DNA of 19,437 nt from Beroe ovata (lineage: Eukaryota > Ctenophora > Nuda > Beroida > Beroidae): positions 124,399 to 143,835 of the forward strand of contig CAMPET010000144.1 in NCBI GenBank assembly GCA_946803715.1, given 5' to 3'. Under the pieces are notes generated by a model. It worked only from the letters and a program-made list of their open reading frames with translations. It had not been told where the DNA came from and did not search any database. Both the position numbers and the translations under genes were made by a program. Shown piece by piece: positions 1 through 8,887 of the stretch. The stretch's first letter is position 1; the number at the start of each line of letters is the position of its first letter.

Positions 1-261
1 ACAGCTCTTCAGGGAAGCAAGATAGGGCCGAAATTCGATCGGGAATCGATTCAGCGTTCATAAATACATGGGAATTCATGGTCTCTGCTTGCATGTGAGA
101 CAAAAAAATTTCTTCGAATTTCTGATCGGAGTATCGAAGGTCTCTAATGAGACATCAACAGGCACTTACGACACCAATTTCCTACCAAATCATCTCTCCT
201 ACTCTCACACTACAAGTATCAAACCTCGTTGCGATCATATTATGTTCATACACGCCGAGAA

Positions 262-745
262 ACCACGCCCAAATGACGATTTCAAACCTGTGGGGGGCAA
301 ACACTGCACAAACGCGAAAATCAATGAGACACACTGGGCATCAAAAACAATTTTACAGGAGACAAACTAGATATAAATGCTCTTGGCCTATTTTTGACGT
401 TGAATCCGAATCTGCAGGAATTTTTGAGCTAGCTCATCAGGAAAAGGATAAAAACTCCAATTCATTCTCACATGTGTGGGTTGAAGCCACATGGCGAATG
501 GTGAAGTGACTCAACCAAATGAAGATTTCAAACTTGTAGGAAGCAACACCTGCAAAAACACGAAAATCAATGGGACACACTGATGCTAAAATAGGCAAAA
601 ATATTTTTTCGGGAGACACACTGGGAATAGGTGTTTGTGGCTTATTTCATGACGTAGAATCCGAATCTCAGGGGATTTTCGGGCTAGGTATACAGGAAAC
701 CAATAACAATTGCAATTTCTTCTCAGATATAAGTAACACTAACAT
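262..745. repeat. Two diverged tandem copies of a ~250-bp repeat in the GPCR 5' intron
   Basis: Two segments align with an offset of about 246-255 bp. Positions 273-291 (atttcaaacctgtgg-type) match 519-537, the stretch at 316-340 (cgaaaatcaatgagacaca) matches 562-581 with one change, and 402-425 (gaatccgaatctgcagg) matches 657-675. The copies are diverged and carry small indels. They lie before the first recognisable GPCR exon, so they are probably intronic. Positions 1-261 show no convincing gene; a TM3/DRY-coding exon was looked for in the left edge and not seen. No terminal inverted repeats or target duplication were recognised. Confidence 0.6.
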
Positions 746-756
746 GACACTCTCAG

Positions 757-2992
757 GGGAGCCCGACTGTTAGCCGGTGGGGTTTGGCTTCTCTCGCTTG
801 TGGTACCAGTGCCACCTTTGCTGGGCGTGTCAACCTACGAGTATAGTCCCCTTAGAGGGTTCTGCAGGTGAATCATCCTCATTCATCCTCATTCACTACC
901 GATTGTTACTCAGTGACCAGTGCTATTTCACTAGCAATACCTATCCTCGACCATTATTTGGCCGTGAGGAAATAGGAATGTTAAATGTTTAACAGTGATT
1001 CCATGAGTCACGGGCATTCATAGGGTGTCTAATGGTGACCCAATACTCTGTTATCACGAGACTGTTTGAATGTATAGCCAATACGGATTGCATCATTGAA
1101 GCCCGTGACCTATGACTCTCTTGCCAAAGCGGAATTTCAGCTTTTCATTGTTACGCGGAATGTCGTTGAATCCGCACAAATTAATATCGGCGGAATGCGC
1201 TCTCAGAAACAACTCCCATCCCAGGGTTCGGTTTGTGTCGTATGCAGACGTGGATCCGATGGGTAACATTTACTCGATGATCACGGTATCGCTGTTTGTG
1301 ATGCTGCCCCTGCTGGTGATATGCGTGGCAAACATTGCCCTCTACAGAGTGTCCCGACGGTAAGAAAGTTGTCGGGGATTGTCAAATTTCTGTGTGAGGA
1401 CGTTAATGAGGTCACTTTAAGAGAGTGTTATTGAGAGTGCTTCGGGTGATAAGGGGCAAAACTTTATGTTCTCCTCAAAAACTTCTCTAATTATCCATCT
1501 ATTTTGATATGATGGGCATCTTTCCCCATCCTGTAAAACCACATGCATCTTATCTAATGACGTTGTAAAGTTCCAAACTACTGCTATAGAGTAGGAGGAA
1601 TAATCTGTATCGACAGGAGCAGCAGGTGGGAATGATGAAATATATGTTTTGATGAAGGAGTCGCGTATGTGTGTGTATTGTAACTGTTGTCATGGAGCAG
1701 AACTAATTCTGTAATATTAACTCGCAGCTGTAAAGCGCTAATATTGCGCCATCATCTTATTTATCATGGTACCACTGCAATGCCAGTAATCGGTACTTGA
1801 CCAGATGTCTCGGCTATCACATGAATTACCGTATGGCGTATTAAAATTCGACGATGATAAAACGTTTTGTATGGCAGGGTACTCTAATGGCCTCAGGCCC
1901 TCAGACTTGTCATTTGCGGAATCCACAGAAAGGGTTGATAAGTGATAAGCGCAATGATTTCAGATTGCTCAATGCAGAATTGAACACCAGACGAATGTCC
2001 TGCGCAAGAATTTCACGAACAATCGGAGGTGAACTTAAGGTAACACCTACGTATCACCTGCAATTCACCCACAGATCACCTGCCTCACGTATCACTTGCT
2101 GTTACCATGACAACATACACGGAACCGGCCACCATAACAACACATACCTACTTCACACATTCACAATAATATCTACGCGCGCGCAGGCAGTCCGAACAGT
2201 TACCCTGGTGATGGGCGTGTTCTTCCTGTGCTGGGCACCCCAGATAGTACTCACCATGTACGGAGTTCTCTCGCAGAAGGAGTACCACCCCCTACTCCAC
2301 ACTCTGCAAGCGTTTTGTATCTTCCTCAATACGGCTCTCAATCCGTACATATATGTCTACGCTAACAAGGAAATGCGGTTAGTTTATAATCCATAGATTA
2401 CTCTTTAATTTGATGAAAAGTTGACAGATTTTCTATCAATTACATGAATAATGAGCCGAATGATTTCACTGACTGGATGTATTCATAAGTCGGGATGAAC
2501 GCGAATGATTAGCAAATGTAATAAAATAATGAATTTAATATTCAAAGCATTTAGACAAATAATGCGAATAAATAATTCAATAGACCAAATTTTATTCAAC
2601 TCATAACATATCGGCATTTGGTTATTGAAATTGAATGTATTCATCATGCGATGAGAAACAAATTATTTCTGCACGTGCAAGGGACTTATCAGAAGATGCA
2701 CTCTTCCTACAACTCATAGAATCACGCATATCCTAATTGCAGGAAACAGTGTTTGGATCTGTGTCTGTGTCGAAAATCATCGGGAACACCAGCCAGTAGT
2801 ATGAGACGGCTCAATAACCGATGTTGCAACTCATCACCGCCAGCTCGACAACTCAGCCACGTTTCCACTCAATCAGAAATATTGAAGTTTGATAAGAGGG
2901 CCGATAGTGGCCCCCTGAGAAATAACTACGTGTTGGGTACCGAACATGATCCCCAAAATGGTGATGTTAAACTTGTGTCTTCGACACTGTGA
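757..2992 (+). CDS. Class A (rhodopsin-like) G protein-coupled receptor, 3' part (TM4 to C-tail)
   Basis: Five exons fit in phase: 757-867, 1225-1359, 1964-2039, 2187-2377 and 2743-2992 (stop). About 253 residues are encoded. Exon 1 encodes TM4 with its Trp (LLAGGVWLLSLVVPVPPLL) and an extracellular loop 2 ending in the disulphide Cys (RGFC). Exon 2 encodes TM5. Exon 3 is a short basic third cytoplasmic loop. Exon 4 holds TM6 with CWAP (the CWxP toggle motif) and TM7 with NPYIY (NPxxY). Exon 5 opens with a helix-8-like basic/Cys stretch (KQCLDLCLC, possibly palmitoylated) and an 80-residue Ser/Thr-rich tail. Exons for the N-terminus, TM1-3 and DRY lie left of the window; the incoming intron phase is 2. 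The KAVRT start of TM6 resembles amine/adenosine/melatonin-type receptors, but the ligand cannot be assigned. The receptor type is secure; exon joins are inferred from GT-AG sites and phase. Confidence 0.88.
868..1224 (+). other. GPCR intron between TM4 and TM5 exons
   Basis: Donor AG|GTGAAT at 868 and acceptor CATCCCAG at 1224. A short near-repeat, cattcatcctcattcatcct-like, sits near 870-895. No other gene or structured element was recognised. Confidence 0.7.
1360..1963 (+). other. GPCR intron between TM5 and third-loop exons
   Basis: Donor CG|GTAAGA at 1360 and acceptor GATTTCAG at 1963. An open frame continues from about 1854 into the loop exon, but phase and the good acceptor place the exon start at 1964. 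Nothing else was recognised. Confidence 0.65.
2378..2742 (+). other. GPCR intron before the C-tail exon
   Basis: Donor CG|GTTAGT at 2378 and acceptor CTAATTGCAG at 2742. AT-rich; nothing else recognised. Confidence 0.7.
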
Positions 2993-3314
2993 TTATATTT
3001 TTAGAGAGTTTTGATAAGTTTCAACCGTAGCTCAACTTATCGATGATCGGAGAAGCGTTAATGTTGTCAGATAATTTTAGCAGTGATTTGTATGAAGGAA
3101 AAAGTTGATTTCAAAGCTTTATAAGTATACCGAACCTCTAATCGATATAATTTACACCGAATATTTTCATTGATCACCAGCTGTTCTCCGCATATGAAGC
3201 ATTTCCATGGCTACAATATTTCCTGTTTTATTAATTACACGGTTCATGAGTCCCTTTGGACTGATCTGAGTGACTCTGGAAGACGATATCAACCTACAAA
3301 CACTACCCCCCTCT
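2993..3314. other. Convergent intergenic region (GPCR 3' end / TBC1D16 3' end)
   Basis: The GPCR (+) and the TBC1D16-like gene (-) end tail to tail here. No + strand AATAAA was found after the GPCR stop. The minus-strand signal at 3227-3232 would serve the neighbour. No ORF with recognisable similarity. Confidence 0.6.
3227..3232 (-). promoter_or_regulatory. Polyadenylation signal AATAAA for TBC1D16-like gene
   Basis: TTTATT on the + strand reads AATAAA on the minus strand, about 83 nt downstream of the proposed TBC1D16 stop. It is the right strand and distance, but a hexamer alone is weak evidence. Confidence 0.45.
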
Positions 3315-6113
3315 TCACAGTCTCTTCAGCCCTGCCAAGTGGTTGCGTCTCATCTCACAGGTCCCTCCCTCGGCAGATGTACACTCAAAACACGTGAACA
3401 CCACATCACGTGCTCTATCCCACTGTGACGCCTCCTCCCCCGACCCTCCCACAAGTGGGATAAGAGAGCATGGTAACTCGGGGAGGTTGACGAGATCCCG
3501 GTATATTAATCGAGCACGTTTGAGAACGGAATCCAGATCGAATGTTCCAGAGAGTTTTTGAGTTGACATGAGGAGCTCGGTTGAGGATAGATTGCGGGAG
3601 ATGAACGGTGGGAAGTAGAGAACAATCATTGCGGCACTGACGAAAACCTATAGGAGATTGGAAGGAAGGGAAAACGTTTCTCAGGCTGGTAGTTATAATG
3701 ATAACAATAGTATTTCACAGTAGCAAAATTAGTAAGGATCGCTACATATGGGATGGACTCAGCTGTAAAGCGAGGAATTATTGGCGAATCGTTGAACACC
3801 ATAGTGAAACGGAAACTGGCACATTAAGACAAGAATTCATAAAATGGGTCACGGATCGTTCATTTTATCAAATGCAACAATACCTGAAAATGCGGCGACT
3901 GCGCAGCAAGAATTGTATCCCAAAGTTTGAGAAGGGCCTGAGTCTCGTATTCTCGCTTGAAAAACAAGAGAAGCCACCGATGGCAACATGTCAAGGTAAG
4001 TGCATCGTCTGAGAGTGTATCCGTCGTGAGAACTTGCTTTCTACTCCATGAGTTCATGTTACTACGTCGGATGAATTGGTTCCCATATGATACTGACGAC
4101 AGAGACACTGTATCACCTTACTCACCCGTTGTGCTGAAGTAGAGATAAATGTCCGGGAACAGCAAACCAAGTACCTGTAATTTATGATCAGTTAAGGCTT
4201 GCCAATGTCTCCAAAATACTTAGAGATGAATCACGCTCTCTTACAATTTACCTCTCTAAGGAAAGCTAATTGATGGTACAAACTACAGTGGTTTTGCCGA
4301 CTGAACGCTGATCTGTTCATCAGATTATCAAAACACCAGAAAACTTCATATTCTTCCCTGAAGGGTTCTTGTTTTCAAGTGGAAATCATTGCAGTAAGCT
4401 GAACAGAAGCAAATCATCAGTGTTGATATTAGACATCGAGTGAAAGGAATCATTAAATTGAACTGACCGTATGACCGAAAATATGGGCACCAGAAGATCG
4501 GACATCCCCTGCACGTATCCAATCTCGGGACGATAAAGATAGTAACTGATCAAAATTCGTTTCATTACTGCCTGATTCGGGTTGTCTTTACCGGAGATAA
4601 ATGGGTTGCTCGAATCTGTTCTCGAGCAATCTTTCTCTATTTCTGCTATTGCAGCAGTAAACATACGTTTCTCTTCTGTTTCTTCACCGGGAACCTGATT
4701 AACATGGAGTGAACACTCTGATATTATGTTCCTCTACAACATTTTGCACTCCATAGCAAGAGCGACGAACCTTGGCTTTTATCTCCCGGTATTTTTCGGC
4801 AAGGAGCTGGCTCCTGAACGCTTGTTGTCGGTGAGAGTGTGAATCGTTGTGTAGGCCTAACAGACACCTCCAGACAGCGCCTCTCGCTTCATCACTCACG
4901 CAACCCTCGTAAACCAGTCTGCGCAATTGTCGAACCCCTGATCAGAAATAATTGGAATCCGGACATAAAATGTTGTCAGAACATGAGGAGAGAGATAACT
5001 CGAATACCTGTGATTTGCCCAGTTTTGGTGATGTATCTCTGGAGCATCTCCAGGTTTAGGTTGGGGTAGATGATGTTTCTGTTGTTTGGAACTATAAACA
5101 CCCCTGAGGAATGGTGCCTTCCTTTATACGAAGCAGTTAGGTACGTACGTACCCCGTTGCGATTGACTGGCGGACAAAACGCGCGCGCGCTAAATAAATA
5201 TTTGCGCGGAGCTAATTCTACTAAAACGCTTTCGCGCATTCCACAAACCAAATAGTATTTGTGTGACATGGGCCATTACGAACATGACTTAACCACATAT
5301 AACAATTTTGGATCAATAGACAATAACCTGTTGGACTTTCAGCGATTTCAGACTTCTGCAAACGAGCCCAGCCGATCAAAACTGAGGTGAGCTTATCTAG
5401 ACCTCCTTTGTTGAAAACAAATACCTGAGAGATGAGAAATAATACTACGGATGGTCAAAATCTATAAATAGATCATGTTCAATGTTCATGATGTTAACCC
5501 GACAGCATGATGCCACGTTTCTCAGACATTATTCTCCGGTGTAGAATACTCCTCGAATACTCGCCAGTTTATCCAAGTTAAAACTTGTGATCAAGAGATG
5601 CTGGTCCATGAGTGTGTCTAGAGTTCTTATCGCTTTCACCCACTCTAAGATCACAGTAATCCCACTAATGTGTCCACTATTTTCACGTGACTGGCTCTCA
5701 TCACGTGGGATGACGTCACCAGATACCGAGTTGGGGATCCACTCTAGCTGTAGCCCATGCGGGTAGTTTGTCAGTGAGAAGTATCCAGAAACAGTGTTTT
5801 CACATTTCCACTCGACATTGTTTTTGCCTGTGGTTGTGACGTATGTGTGATTGGAGATTAACGTAAGTTATAGAACGTTTAACGTAAGTTATAGAACGTC
5901 AGTCAACTATTTAATCCATGGGAAATTGAAATATGTATGTATGATCAACGTAAGGTATAGAACATTGAACGTAAGTTAAAAAAACATCAGTCCACTATTT
6001 AACCCACTAAATCTGCCATGGGAAATTGAAATAAGTCTCAGTGTCTCACCGTAAACAAGATGATCCACAACGAAGATTTGGTGGAGAAAAGCAGCTTTAA
6101 GAAATCATTCTTG
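3315..6113 (-). CDS. TBC1D16: TBC1D16-like Rab GTPase-activating protein
   Basis: Exons, 5' to 3' on the minus strand: 6113-6050 (tentative), 5827 or 5810-5550, 5424-5328, 5103-5008, 4937-4738, 4694-4468, 4357-4252, 4174-4126, 4008-3884, 3647-3315 (stop). The TBC domain holds both catalytic fingers: IEKDCSRTD (IxxDxxR arginine finger) and GYVQGMSDL (YxQ glutamine finger), then FWCF and CHRWLLLFFKRE. TBC1D16 rather than TBC1D15/17 is favoured by LEWIPNS, GGLDKL, DNPN...MKRIL, CHRWLLL and the C-terminal LPELPCSL. The family accelerates GTP hydrolysis on endosomal Rabs; human TBC1D16 acts on Rab4A. About 520 residues are visible against 767 in human; the N-terminal linker is shorter here. The donor at 4738 and the acceptor of exon 2 are ambiguous. 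The start codon was not found; the 6050-6113 exon has no in-frame ATG, so a further 5' exon is expected. Confidence 0.87.
5860..6034. repeat. Tandem duplication (~87-100 bp) in a TBC1D16-like intron
   Basis: Unit 1 (5860-5932) and unit 2 (5947-6032) share aacgtaagttatagaac, a second aacgtaagtta, cagtcNactatttaa and ccatgggaaattgaaat in the same order. The offset grows from 87 to 100 bp through an insertion of about 13 bp in unit 2. It lies in the proposed first intron on the minus strand. The aacgtaagtt submotif occurs twice in each unit, so there is nested duplication. Confidence 0.75.
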
Positions 6114-6496
6114 CTGGAAGTGAAGAATAACGATAGATAGCTTAAATTGATTGGCGAATTTCAGGATACTTTAACAGGTCTTTGAAAACGAGTGCAAAAT
6201 GAGCGATGAAATGAAACAGGGACCCAATTAGATGGTATACAAAGAAATTATTCACTTATCAATTGAATGACTCTTAGAAACTGAATTCAACTCAAAAATT
6301 AAATATTTACGCAGAACTTGAGGGAAATTATTTATGGAATAGCGGATATGTTCATCACATATCGCACAAGATGATCGTTCGAGGTGAATCAGGATGCGAC
6401 CATTGTTCTTCTCTCTCCTGGGACGATACAATTCAATAGTTAAACGTACATGCGGAGGATTCCAATACAGCAATACCTAGAAAACTGATCAAAAAC
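6114..6496. other. Gap between CHMP6 stop and TBC1D16-like first recognised exon
   Basis: This should contain the TBC1D16 promoter and missing first exon. A 73-codon minus-strand open frame (6252-6473) begins just after a good acceptor-like TTTTCTAG, but it has no similarity that I recognise. No ATG exon could be placed with confidence. Confidence 0.4.
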
Positions 6497-7619
6497 CTAG
6501 CAAACATATTCTGCTAACCCACCTGTTTTTTCCTCCTCCTCGTGACCCAATTCATGCGACGGAGCTTCAGGCATGTCTATCTCTGATACTGGAACATCAG
6601 GCAGACTCTCACCAACGTCCTAATAAGAGGTGAGATTTGAGGCAAAACCTTGCAGCTCATATCGAACAAGTGCACTTCTTTTTCTAAATCTCTGTTCTCA
6701 TGATAATTAGTTATGCTCATTGACCATTAATTGAGATGATCATACCTCATCGACTCTGAGGAGAGCATCCAGTTCCTCTATGAGGGCATCTTCATCGGGC
6801 TCCTCCACACCTGCACCTCCAGCAAGCATGTCATCGATTTCCTGACAAAGACAGAAATCACAACACGGAGTACAAAACTCATGAATTTCAAAGAAATTGA
6901 CGCAAATCTCGACGAGGACTCACTCTTTGGTAAGCGATAGCATCCTCAGTATCCCCCATGATCTTCTCCACATCATCGAGAGACATGATCTTATGAAGCT
7001 CGTCCAACGCCTCATTACCTCCCTTCAGACCGTTTACAACTTGTATCTCAACTTGTGCAAACTCGATATCGTTCACCTGATTGCACGGGCTTTCTATGAG
7101 TTCACTCCAGTATTCCACTTAATGGATGCCGATTCCATCAAAATTTTCCAGGCTGGTGAGTCGATTACAGAATGGGAATGGCAGGGTTCATTAATTATAT
7201 AATCTACCAGTTGTTCCAAGTTATCAAGTTGTGCATCCGTCCTGTCCAATAGAGTATCCTGATACTTCTTCTTCTTCAATAATCTCAGAGCTTTGCTGAA
7301 AAGAGCGATACGTATAGAGTATAGAATAAAGAATATCGCTTCCAAACAATTCTACATGTCATGCTATTGAATTGAAAAATTGCTCTTGGCCGAAAATTGC
7401 CATTTGTCTATTAGCAATACTGGTTCTGTTGACTCACTCTTTCCTGCCCTGATCCAAGCACTGTTTTGCCAGGGTCCTCTCCTTCTCCTGATTAATCACT
7501 ATTTTTTTCTGGTACTGCTTGAGCTTGTCTCTAGTTTGTTTCAGCTTCAGTACAGCTTTATCCTGCTCAGTTACCCTGGAAACGGGTTTTTTGGGGCTGC
7601 GTGAGAATAGTCCACCCAT
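6497..7619 (-). CDS. CHMP6: Charged multivesicular body protein 6 (VPS20), ESCRT-III
   Basis: Exons on the minus strand: 7619-7438, 7295-7208, 7076-6924, 6841-6746, 6619-6497. All phases agree, giving 213 residues (human 201). The start MGGLFSRS keeps the Gly2 N-myristoylation site of CHMP6. It continues with SRVTEQDKAVLKLKQTRDKL, the basic helix LKKKKYQDTLLDRTDAQL, and helix 3-4 (IEFAQVEIQVVNGLKGGNEAL, MSLDDVEKIMGDTEDAIAYQ). The acidic C-terminal half contains EIDDMLAGG and LIEELDALL (MIM-like). CHMP6 bridges ESCRT-II (VPS25) to CHMP4/Snf7 polymerisation at endosomes. The last residues are uncertain: the frame reads through a donor-like CAG|GTGGGT near 6527 to a TAG at 6497, but a ~50-nt intron ending TTTTCTAG near 6478 would give a different short tail. 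Upstream in-frame codons before 7619 are treated as 5' UTR because the myristoylation start fits the family. Confidence 0.93.
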
Positions 7620-8074
7620 TTTGTGATCGAAATGATGTGTGACAGCTGGAGCAGTGGTAGTTGTCCACAACTCTACAAATTATTAGGTCATCCTGCAGTA
7701 AGTTACTCATTAGATTGGAGGGAGGAAAAGGTAATAGAGATAACGTAAATTCAAGAATTGAAGAATCATCGCAATTTGTTAATTCTACTCAAGATGCTAA
7801 GATGCTGAATGTTGAATGTTGATTGTTCATAAACCAGCAAGTCAAAGACAATCAGACAACCTTCATGTTAAATGAATCGAATATAACAAATCTGTTGAAT
7901 TGGTCAAGTCAATAACGCAATACGGACGTGTCATGGGGTGAGGTCAGAATTAAAGTTTAGTATTATCAAAACAAGTTCATTTCGGGAAGATTAGCAATGC
8001 ATTTTGAAAACCTAATTCTACGTTGAAGTTTAAACTAAGGGAAAAATTTAAAGTTACTGCTACATTGAAATCCA
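7620..8074. other. Intergenic region between SAYSD1 and CHMP6
   Basis: 455 bp. It would hold the CHMP6 5' UTR and promoter and the SAYSD1 3' UTR. The imperfect duplication gatgctaagatgctgaatgt sits near 7793-7815. No AATAAA was seen on the minus strand, and no further gene was recognised. Confidence 0.55.
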
Positions 8075-8521
8075 CTATTCTCGCTTCATAACCGAAGCAG
8101 GCCCATATCTCAACTCTCTCTCCCATTGCTCTGACGTGAAGGTACCATCCAGTCTCTCCACATTGTCATTGAACACCGAGTAAGCACTCAACTCCCGTGG
8201 GCCCCTCTTGTACTCCTCCATACTCAGCCAGACAATGACCGGGATTGATGCCAGGAAAAATACACTCCCAAATTCGTGATGAGCAAAGAAAAGGAGCAAG
8301 AACGTCCAGATAAACAGTTTAAGAATGATAGGTGTAAAGCGATGGTTGAAAAGAGTGCTAACGATAGAGTCAGGTTGTTCTGAATTGCTGTCCGGGGCTG
8401 GAGGAGAGTTGCTAGGGGATTGCTTGGATTTGTTCTGTCTTTTCAGTTCTTGCCGGCGTTTGTACTCTCTGTATCGAGCTAAATGGGGCGGATCCTCATC
8501 ATGGTCACTATCATCACTCAT
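8075..8521 (-). CDS. SAYSD1: SAYSvFN domain-containing protein 1
   Basis: A single coding exon of 148 residues if translation starts at 8521 (MSDDSDHDEDPPH). The frame is open further upstream, with another ATG at 8632, but the upstream stretch is not family-like. The N-terminal part is a charged basic region (about 13-35), then a Ser/Pro-rich linker. Next is a hydrophobic hairpin-like membrane region at about 62-97 (PIILKLFIWTFLLLFFAHHE, then FGSVFFLASIPVIVWL). The signature SAYSVFN follows at about 112-118, then the conserved LDGTFTSEQWEREL. SAYSD1 is an ER membrane protein; in human and fly it works in translocon surveillance by recognising UFMylated ribosomes. It is similar in size to human SAYSD1. 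No intron is needed. Confidence 0.93.
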   Translation of the reverse strand: MSDDSDHDEDPPHLARYREYKRRQELKRQNKSKQSPSNSPPAPDSNSEQPDSIVSTLFNHRFTPIILKLFIWTFLLLFFAHHEFGSVFFLASIPVIVWLSMEEYKRGPRELSAYSVFNDNVERLDGTFTSEQWERELRYGPASVMKRE

Positions 8522-8887
8522 TGCTCTTTCATTAAATGAACTTTGAAAGAGTAGGTATTTTGAAAAATTGTAACTAGAATCAATTCTTGAGTGAACACAA
8601 TAAATAAGCACTAAAATCATACTTGTCGTCATTTCTTTCGGGAGCGAATACGGTAATATCTGAACATTTGGCGGGTAAATACATTAGCTCGTTTACAGAA
8701 AAGTTGGTAGCAAATTATCGCCAAGTTACCTATATTATTTTACAACGAATAAAATCATGTATGTATACACTTTCATCACGCATTCATCACGTATATGATA
8801 ACGAAATGAGACCTGATTACAAAATTAAAAAATGAACAGTCTTCGACTTATGAAAAGCATATCAAAAGCAATATATCAAAAAAGCTG
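8522..8887. other. Intergenic region between IRE1-like RNase gene and SAYSD1
   Basis: 366 bp. It holds the SAYSD1 5' UTR (open frame to 8632) and the 3' flank of the kinase-RNase gene. A short repeat, catcacgcattcatcacgta, lies near 8775-8793. No AATAAA on the minus strand and no further gene recognised. Confidence 0.55.

Noticed and set aside
68-773. Several + strand frames of 60-120 codons at the left edge
   Set aside because: They run through the diverged tandem repeat; repeated nucleotide blocks are read in different frames, so they are not coding.
3315-5424. Assignment of the Rab GAP as TBC1D15/17
   Set aside because: The TBC core fits both, but LEWIPNS, GGLDKL, CHRWLLL and the C-terminal LPxxPCSL blocks match TBC1D16 better.
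6252-6473. 73-codon minus-strand open frame after a TTTTCTAG acceptor-like site
   Set aside because: No similarity to CHMP6, TBC1D16 or any family I recognise; AT-rich intergenic frame. It could contain a missed 5' exon but cannot be supported.
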